Shown here piece by piece: positions 15,116 through 20,011 of a stretch of DNA of 20,011 nt. Location of the stretch: contig CABKMN010000043.1 of assembly GCA_902373525.1 (NCBI GenBank), forward strand, positions 1 to 20,011, given 5' to 3'. This DNA comes from an uncultured Bilophila sp. (GTDB lineage: Bacteria > Desulfobacterota > Desulfovibrionia > Desulfovibrionales > Desulfovibrionaceae). The position numbers were made by a program, and so were the translations under genes. Position 1 is the stretch's first letter; each line of letters begins with the position of its first letter. The notes below the pieces were generated by a model, which saw only the letters and a list, made by a program, of their open reading frames with translations, made no database searches and had not been told where the DNA came from.

Positions 15116-16063
15116 TTACTTTTCCGCTGCGAGGGCTTCCCACAGCTCGCGCTGCTTCGGCGTGAGGTTCTTCGGCGCATCAATGCCGACGCGCACATAC
15201 AGGTCCCCGCGCGCGCTGGCGGGCCCGAGTCCCTTGCCCCGCAGGCGCATCTTCTTCCCGCTGCCGGTCCCGGCCGGGATGGAAAGCTCGACGTTCCCGT
15301 CAAGAGTGGGAACGGTGACCTTGGCCCCGAGCACGGCCTGCCACGGCTGGAGCCGCACCTCATAGGTGAGGTCCGTGCCGTCCACATGGAACAGCGAATG
15401 CGGCGCAAAGCGTATCCGCAGGTACAGATCGCCCTTCGGCCCGCCGTTCGGCGACGCATACCCCTGCCCGGCGAGGCGGAGCTTGGCCCCGTCCTTCACC
15501 CCGGCGGGGATGTTGACCTTGAGGGTCTTGGGACCGTCGCCGCCCTGTAGGGTGACGCTGCGTTCGCCGCCCTTCACCGCGTCCTCAAGGGAAATGGAGA
15601 TGTCGGCCTCGACGTCGCGGCCCCGCTGCGGGCGGGACGAAAAACCGTCGAACCCCTGCCCGCCGAACTGCGCGCCCTGACGGCCCCCGAACAGCGTCTC
15701 GAAAAAGTCGCTGAACCCGGACCCGTCGAAGCCCTGTCCGCCGGAAAATTCCTGCCCGTTGAACGTAAAGCGCGTCCCGCCGCCGAACGGATTGCCGCCC
15801 CCGAAGGGGTTGCCGCCGGAGAACTGCTGACCCTGCTGCCAGTTGGGGCCGAGCTGGTCATACATTTTCCGCTTCTGTTCGTCTTTGAGAACTTCGTACG
15901 CCTCGTTTATTTCCTTGAATTGCTCCTCGGCTTCTTTATTGCCGGGGTTCAGGTCCGGGTGGTACTGGCGGGCGAGTTTCTTGAAGGCTTTTGAAATCTC
16001 ATCCTTGGAAGCCTCACGCCCCACACCCAGAATCTTGTAGTAATCCTTATATTCGACACTCAT
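15116..16063 (-). CDS. cbpA: DnaJ-class co-chaperone CbpA
   Basis: A 315-residue class B J-protein that stimulates DnaK ATPase and delivers substrates. The J-domain (about 6-70) has the invariant His-Pro-Asp at 35-37 and KKLARQYHPDLN. A long Gly/Phe region (about 72-150) includes tandem GGNPFG units. Two C-terminal substrate-binding beta-domains follow (from about 150), with no CXXCXGXG zinc finger, which separates it from true DnaJ. AGGAGG lies nine bases before the ATG. It is the first gene of the cbpA-cbpM-clpB operon and is divergent from the dynamin-like gene, with a 215-base shared region between them. Confidence 0.93.
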   Translation of the reverse strand: MSVEYKDYYKILGVGREASKDEISKAFKKLARQYHPDLNPGNKEAEEQFKEINEAYEVLKDEQKRKMYDQLGPNWQQGQQFSGGNPFGGGNPFGGGTRFTFNGQEFSGGQGFDGSGFSDFFETLFGGRQGAQFGGQGFDGFSSRPQRGRDVEADISISLEDAVKGGERSVTLQGGDGPKTLKVNIPAGVKDGAKLRLAGQGYASPNGGPKGDLYLRIRFAPHSLFHVDGTDLTYEVRLQPWQAVLGAKVTVPTLDGNVELSIPAGTGSGKKMRLRGKGLGPASARGDLYVRVGIDAPKNLTPKQRELWEALAAEK

Positions 16064-16141
16064 AGCATCAAGCCTCCTCTGGACACGCCTGTTGACGCGC
16101 GTGAAGCCGCCTCCAGTGCCGGACGCCGCTTCAACGGATCA

Positions 16142-16169
16142 TATGTAAAGCCGATCCGGTTCCAGTCAA
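16142..16169 (-). promoter_or_regulatory. Candidate cbpA operon promoter
   Basis: On the minus strand TTGACT (16164-16169) is spaced 16 bases from TACATA (16142-16147), about 80 bases before cbpA. The -35 matches five of six bases but the -10 only three. The motif CCTTGACT partly resembles a sigma32 -35, but no CCCCAT-type -10 follows. No CIRCE or HAIR inverted repeat was found here. Confidence 0.33.
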
Positions 16170-16205
16170 GGTGGTTAGAGTCCGACGGAGCGCCTCCCGC
16201 AGCCA

Positions 16206-16234
16206 TTGAAAAAAAAGGGCGTTGCGGCTAGGCT
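16206..16234 (+). promoter_or_regulatory. Candidate promoter for the dynamin-like gene
   Basis: TTGAAA (16206-16211) is spaced 17 bases from TAGGCT (16229-16234), pointing right with about 40 bases of leader before the ATG at 16279. The -10 is poor (three of six). Divergent from the cbpA promoter candidate. Confidence 0.3.
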
Positions 16235-16278
16235 CGTGGCATCCCGGCCGCTTATCCGACCAGCCAAGGAGCCTTTCC

Positions 16279-18888
16279 ATGTCCTCCCGCCCCACGTCAG
16301 CCTCCATGCTGTCCATGCTTCCGCAGCCCATCCAGCCGATTCCCGGCGATTCCTTCAACGACCGCATCCTGCTCCTGCTCGCGGCGGTCGCCTCCACGGA
16401 CGGCATGCTGACCTATCGGGAATACCAGCTCGTGCAGGAGGCCGCCGAAGCCATCTTCGGGGAGCGCGCCCTTCACGCCGAACTCCAGGCCAAGCTCCAC
16501 TACGCGCTCCTGAACCCGCCGTCCGATCCCGCCGAAATCGCCCGCGACATGGCGAATCAGGCCGACGCGCAAAAGGTGTCCTCGACCTTCGTGGACACCA
16601 TGCTCAAGGCGCTGTCCCTCATCGGCGGGCATGAGGAACGGGTGGACGAAAAGGCGCAGTCGCTGGTCAACGACATCGAATGGGCGTTCCGCAAGTCGCG
16701 TCTGGAACGCAGCGCGGGACGGGGCATCGGCCTCGGGCTCAACGTCGGGGAAAGCCTCGGCGGGCTGTACCGCATGGCCACGAGCGTGCTCCCCTCCCGC
16801 AAGGACATCGCCAACTGGTTCGCGCCGGAAACCACCCAGTTCAACGCGGACATGGAACATTTCGCCAGCTCCCTCGACCGCATCGCGTGGACGCTCGACG
16901 ACATGGACCTGCGCGAGGAGCTCTACCTGTTCCGCAAGATGCTGCGCCGCCAACCGTTCAAGATCGTCATCGTGGGCGAGCGCAAGCGCGGCAAAAGCTC
17001 GCTCATCAACGCGATCATCGGACAGGAGCTGTCCCCCGTGCGCGAGTCCACGCCGGAAACCGCCACCGTGGTCGAATTCCGGTACGCGCACGCCCCGGAC
17101 TACAGCGTGCGCTTTCTCGACTCCAGCCAGTTCGCCCGGCTGGAGGACTACCTCGAAAACGAACAGGACAACCTCCTGCTCACCCGCAAGATCGAACACA
17201 TCCGCAAGGGCGTCGCGGACGGCACCTTCATCCCCGGCAAACTCCTCTCCGGCATCACCTGCTGGGACGATCTGTCCGACTACATCAGCCTCGAAGGCCG
17301 CTTCTCGGGCTTCGTAGCCCGCGTGAGCGTCGGCCTGCCGCTGGACACCCTGCGTTCGGGCGTCGTGCTCGTGGACACCCCCGGCCTCAACGACACGGAC
17401 CGGTTCCACGATTACCTCTCCTATGAGGAAAGCCTCGAAGCGGACTGCGTGATTTTCGTCATGGACGCCCGCGACCCCGGCTCGAACTCCGAACTGTCCC
17501 TGCTCCGCAAGCTGGCCCGCAGCGGGCGAACGGTGAGCATCATCGGCGTCCTGACCAACATCGACCGCCTCAACAGCGCCGCCAGCCTCGAACTGGCCCG
17601 CGAGCAGGCCCGCACCGTCCTGCGCGAAGCCTGCCGCAGTTCCGGTCAGGTGGAACTGGCGGGCGTCGTCGCCCTCAACACCCGGCAGGCCGTCGAGGAG
17701 CGCTGCCGGAACAAGACCGCCCTTGCGGACACGCTGAAGGTTTCCAGGTCCGTTTCCGGCGAACTCGAACAGCTCCTGTCGATCCTGCGGGAAGTCATGG
17801 ACCGCGACACCGGCAAGGAAGCCTACCGCCGCAAAATCGCGGAAGCCTACTCCCGGATCGCGGACTCGGCGCGGGAACGGCTCCGCAGGCATGTGCAGGA
17901 ATACCGCGACTCCCTGCCCAGCCCCGAACTCCTCGGCATGCTGGACGCGCACGCCAAGCAGCTCTCCGCCGCCGCCCTGTCCTCGCTCGAACAGGCCCGG
18001 CAGGTGGTGGACGCCGCCGCCAAAGACCTCGACGCGTGGGACGTCGCCACGGAAAAGGCGCTGGAAAAATTCCGCGAAACCCTCGTCCTGCGGCTCATGG
18101 ACGCCGTGGGTCGCAAGGTTTCCGAACTCGGGCACCAGTTCGCCAAGGACGCGGTCTGGAAGGAGTTCGACGCCACCGAAGCCCGGACCATCGCCCGCCG
18201 CGCCGTGGACGAATTTCTTGAGGAACAGCGCGGCATCCTGCGCGGCTGGGAAGACAAGCTGCGGCTGTTCTCCGCGCGCATGGACGAGTTTTCGCAGGAA
18301 TGCCTCGCCCGCCTCAGCTCCAACATCGACGGCCTCCAGGACGACCCCGGCGAAGTCAACGGCACCTCCTCGGCGGCGACGCACTTCCTCGTGCAGACCC
18401 ACCGGCACATGAAGAACCTTGCGGTGTTCACCACCGGCCTGACCGTGGGCCGCCTCACCGCCCTCGGGCCGATCTCGATCCTCGTCACCGCGGGCAACAT
18501 CCTCGCGCTGGCGACCGCAAGCCCCTTCGCGGCGGCGGTGGTCGCGGCGGTGGCGGGAACCGCCGGGCTGCTCTACCACCTCGGACGCGAGGACAAACGC
18601 AAGGCGGCCTTCCTCGACAAACGACGCCGCGACGCCGAAGAGTACGCCGACCGCATCTGCGACGCCCTGCGGCAGGAACTCGGCGGCGTCCGCGAAGACC
18701 TCGGCAAGGCCTACGAATTCGAGGTCAAGCGCGGCTTCGCTCCGGCACTGGAAAGCCTGTTCCACCAGTCCGTACACCTGCGCCTCTTCCTCGACGTCAT
18801 GCAGAAAATCCGCAGCGACGTTTCCCGCTACGACGAGCACGTACAGAAGCAGCTTGAAGAACTCGGCGGCGTCCTGAACCAGCACTGA
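16279..18888 (+). CDS. Dynamin-family GTPase with N-terminal TerB-like domain
   Basis: An 869-residue large GTPase. Residues about 28-140 are helical and TerB/DjlA-like: DRILLLLAAVASTDGMLTYRE carries the usual hydrophobic helix plus Asp-Gly turn, and a second weaker unit reads MLKALSLIGGHEERVDEKAQ. The GTPase domain shows G1 GERKRGKSS (233-241), G3 DTPG (366-369) and G4 TNID (426-429). A long helical stalk follows, then a hydrophobic stretch at about 711-768 able to insert in or cross the membrane, and a helical tail. Bacterial dynamin-like proteins polymerise on and remodel membranes. The ATG at 16279 has AAGGAG seven bases upstream. It is divergent from the chaperone operon and followed 74 bases later by a GNAT gene. 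The TerB-like call rests on pattern recognition; function is unknown. Confidence 0.85.
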   Translation: MSSRPTSASMLSMLPQPIQPIPGDSFNDRILLLLAAVASTDGMLTYREYQLVQEAAEAIFGERALHAELQAKLHYALLNPPSDPAEIARDMANQADAQKVSSTFVDTMLKALSLIGGHEERVDEKAQSLVNDIEWAFRKSRLERSAGRGIGLGLNVGESLGGLYRMATSVLPSRKDIANWFAPETTQFNADMEHFASSLDRIAWTLDDMDLREELYLFRKMLRRQPFKIVIVGERKRGKSSLINAIIGQELSPVRESTPETATVVEFRYAHAPDYSVRFLDSSQFARLEDYLENEQDNLLLTRKIEHIRKGVADGTFIPGKLLSGITCWDDLSDYISLEGRFSGFVARVSVGLPLDTLRSGVVLVDTPGLNDTDRFHDYLSYEESLEADCVIFVMDARDPGSNSELSLLRKLARSGRTVSIIGVLTNIDRLNSAASLELAREQARTVLREACRSSGQVELAGVVALNTRQAVEERCRNKTALADTLKVSRSVSGELEQLLSILREVMDRDTGKEAYRRKIAEAYSRIADSARERLRRHVQEYRDSLPSPELLGMLDAHAKQLSAAALSSLEQARQVVDAAAKDLDAWDVATEKALEKFRETLVLRLMDAVGRKVSELGHQFAKDAVWKEFDATEARTIARRAVDEFLEEQRGILRGWEDKLRLFSARMDEFSQECLARLSSNIDGLQDDPGEVNGTSSAATHFLVQTHRHMKNLAVFTTGLTVGRLTALGPISILVTAGNILALATASPFAAAVVAAVAGTAGLLYHLGREDKRKAAFLDKRRRDAEEYADRICDALRQELGGVREDLGKAYEFEVKRGFAPALESLFHQSVHLRLFLDVMQKIRSDVSRYDEHVQKQLEELGGVLNQH

Positions 18889-18962
18889 GGCCGCACCGGA
18901 CGGTGTCTCCCCGCTCCGGCGCCCCGAATGTTACCCCATACCAACATCAAACGGGGACAACC

Positions 18963-19463
18963 ATGTACACCATCCGTCAGGCGCGCCCCGCCGACTACGA
19001 TTCGATTTACGCCTTCGTCAGGACGGCGTTCGAGACGGCCAAGGTTTCGGACGGCGCCGAACAGGATTTCGTCCTCGATCTGCGGCAAGGCGGCCTCATT
19101 CCCGAACTGGAGCTGATCGCCGAAGAAGACGGGCTACTCATCGGTCACATCATGCTGACCCGAGCGTTCATCCGCAGGGACGGAGCCTCGTTCGGCACGC
19201 TCCTCCTCGCGCCGCTGTCCGTCGCGCTGGAACGCCGGAGCCGCGGCGTGGGCGCGGCCCTCGTCCGCGAGGCGCTCGGCAGGGCAAAGACGCTGGGGCA
19301 CACTTCGGTCGTGCTCGTCGGCGATCCCGCCTATTACGGGCGGCTCGGGTTCCGCGCCGCCGCGCCCGTCGCCTATCCCGGCGTGCCCGGCGAATACACG
19401 CTGGCCTGTGAACTGGTTCCCGGCGCCCTGTCCGGCGTCTCCGGAGACATCACCCTTCCCTGA
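18963..19463 (+). CDS. GNAT N-acetyltransferase, YhbS-like
   Basis: A 166-residue acetyl-CoA-dependent acetyltransferase of the YhbS/COG3153 type. It opens MYTIRQARPADYDSIYAFVRTAF. The central strand is ELIAEEDGLLIGHIMLT; the acetyl-CoA loop RSRGVGAALVREAL follows PLSVALE. The clade marker VLVGDPAYYGRLGF is complete. The substrate is unknown (a small molecule, peptide or tRNA is possible). The ATG at 18963 has GGGGA upstream; the frame is open 60 bases earlier without a ribosome binding site. It is 74 bases after the dynamin-like gene and 24 bases before creA, probably cotranscribed with creA. Confidence 0.88.
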   Translation: MYTIRQARPADYDSIYAFVRTAFETAKVSDGAEQDFVLDLRQGGLIPELELIAEEDGLLIGHIMLTRAFIRRDGASFGTLLLAPLSVALERRSRGVGAALVREALGRAKTLGHTSVVLVGDPAYYGRLGFRAAAPVAYPGVPGEYTLACELVPGALSGVSGDITLP

Positions 19464-19487
19464 CCATCCCAACCAAAGGAATGCGCC

Positions 19488-19943
19488 ATGAAATCTCTCT
19501 GTCTCGCTCTGGCCTGCGCCCTGCTCCTTCCCGTCCTCGCCCATGCCGACGACTCGGACGTGGGGTGCGTGACCACGGAATGGAAGCTGCTGGGCGCGAA
19601 CCACAAGGTTTGCGTTTCGGCCTTCACCGACCCGGACATTCCGGGCGTGGCCTGCTACATCAGTCAGGCGAAGACCGGCGGCGTGTCGGGTTCGCTCGGG
19701 CTGGCGGAGGACCCGTCCAACTTCTCGATTTCGTGCAGCCAGATCGGCCCCATCGAAATCCCCAAGAAGCTGCCCAAGCAGGCCAACGTCTTCCGCGAAT
19801 CGACCTCGGTGTTCTTCAAGGCCACCCGCGTCACCCGCATCTGGGACCCCAAGCGCAACACCCTCGTCTACCTCGCCGTCAGCCGCCGCATCGTGGACGG
19901 CTCTCCGTTCAACGCCATTTCCACCGTGCCGGTGAAGAAGTAA
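19488..19943 (+). CDS. creA: CreA family periplasmic protein
   Basis: A 151-residue exported protein matching E. coli CreA along its length. A signal peptide of 20 residues has a good signal peptidase I site, AHA|DD. Conserved blocks follow: WKLLGANHKVCVSAFTDPD, ACYISQAKTGGVSGSLGLAE, ISCSQIGPIEIP, TSVFFKATRVTRIWDPKRNT and SPFNAISTVPV. Its biochemical function is not known even in E. coli, where it is named for its place by creBCD. No creBCD two-component genes are here; instead it follows a GNAT gene by 24 bases, with AAGGA seven bases before the ATG. It is followed after nine bases by the right-hand 24-bp hairpin. Confidence 0.92.
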   Translation: MKSLCLALACALLLPVLAHADDSDVGCVTTEWKLLGANHKVCVSAFTDPDIPGVACYISQAKTGGVSGSLGLAEDPSNFSISCSQIGPIEIPKKLPKQANVFRESTSVFFKATRVTRIWDPKRNTLVYLAVSRRIVDGSPFNAISTVPVKK

Positions 19944-19952
19944 AGGCGAATC

Positions 19953-20004
19953 GGGGGAGGGAAGGGGGAACCTTTCTGGAGAAAGGTTCCCCCTTCCCTC
20001 CCCC
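19953..20004 (+). repeat. Perfect 24-bp hairpin, right copy of the repeat family
   Basis: Arms 19953-19976 and 19981-20004 are exact reverse complements (24 bp) with a four-base loop TGGA. CGAATC precedes it and GGTACT follows. Aligned to the reverse complement of the 7-58 copy, the stems differ at three positions, and all three changes are matched on the opposite arm, so pairing is preserved. It begins nine bases after the creA TAA and has no T-tract. The position suggests a 3'-end element; mobility or REP-type spread is also possible. Confidence 0.85.
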
Positions 20005-20011
20005 GGTACTG

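Noticed and set aside
16064..16278. CIRCE, HAIR or sigma32 heat-shock control site between cbpA and the dynamin-like gene
   Set aside because: No TTAGCACTC/GAGTGCTAA or CTTGAGT/ACTCAAG inverted repeat and no CCCCAT-type -10 at proper spacing was found on reading both strands.
16297..18885. An 862-codon open frame on the minus strand antisense to the dynamin-like gene
   Set aside because: GTPase motifs G1, G3 and G4 and a good ribosome binding site support the plus-strand gene; the antisense product has no recognisable feature.

Overview
The window reads as GC-rich (roughly 60-65 % by eye) Gram-negative chromosome, most likely from a sulfate-reducing deltaproteobacterium of the Desulfovibrionaceae. 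This is inferred from gene content and arrangement: a cbpA/dnaJ-like - cbpM - clpB operon, an ileS-lspA pair, a NIL-domain ferredoxin of the kind tied to homocysteine synthesis in Desulfovibrio, a bifunctional ornithine-lipid synthase, and many lipoprotein or envelope genes. No species was identified and no phage, transposase, integrase or CRISPR array is present.

Layout. 1-350: a perfect 24-bp-stem hairpin, then a 70-residue gene on the minus strand with its own promoter and a perfect palindrome over the -35. 350-1266: no intact gene, but frame-broken traces of a Tat-exported redox protein. 1267-3063 (+): OlsF-like fused acyltransferase. 3180-4308 (-): a YjbR/MmcQ protein and a DUF554 membrane protein, divergent from a TauE/SafE transporter at 4695-5438 (+). 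10627 down to 5620 (-): a probable operon ileS - lspA - small PLDc_N membrane protein - cpoB/ybgF-like lipoprotein - NIL ferredoxin - tRNA-Ile2(CAU), closed by a strong intrinsic terminator. 11031-11705 (+): an orphan lipoprotein. 16063 down to 12023 (-): cbpA-cbpM-clpB chaperone operon. 16279-19943 (+): a TerB-like/dynamin GTPase, a YhbS-like GNAT acetyltransferase and creA, ending at a second perfect 24-bp-stem hairpin of the same family as the first.

How the genes fit together. IleS charges tRNA-Ile, and the last element of its operon is the AUA-decoding tRNA-Ile. LspA, CpoB, the new lipoprotein and OlsF all serve the envelope. CbpA, its modulator CbpM and the ClpB disaggregase form a protein-repair unit whose divergent neighbour is a large membrane-remodelling GTPase.

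The most unusual items are the TerB-dynamin fusion beside the disaggregase operon, the two covarying hairpins that each follow a stop codon by about 10 bases, the tRNA-Ile2 at the end of the ileS operon, and the decayed redox gene. Very long open frames lie antisense to ileS, clpB, olsF and the dynamin gene; these are treated as composition shadows. All functional calls come from reading motifs, without database searches.
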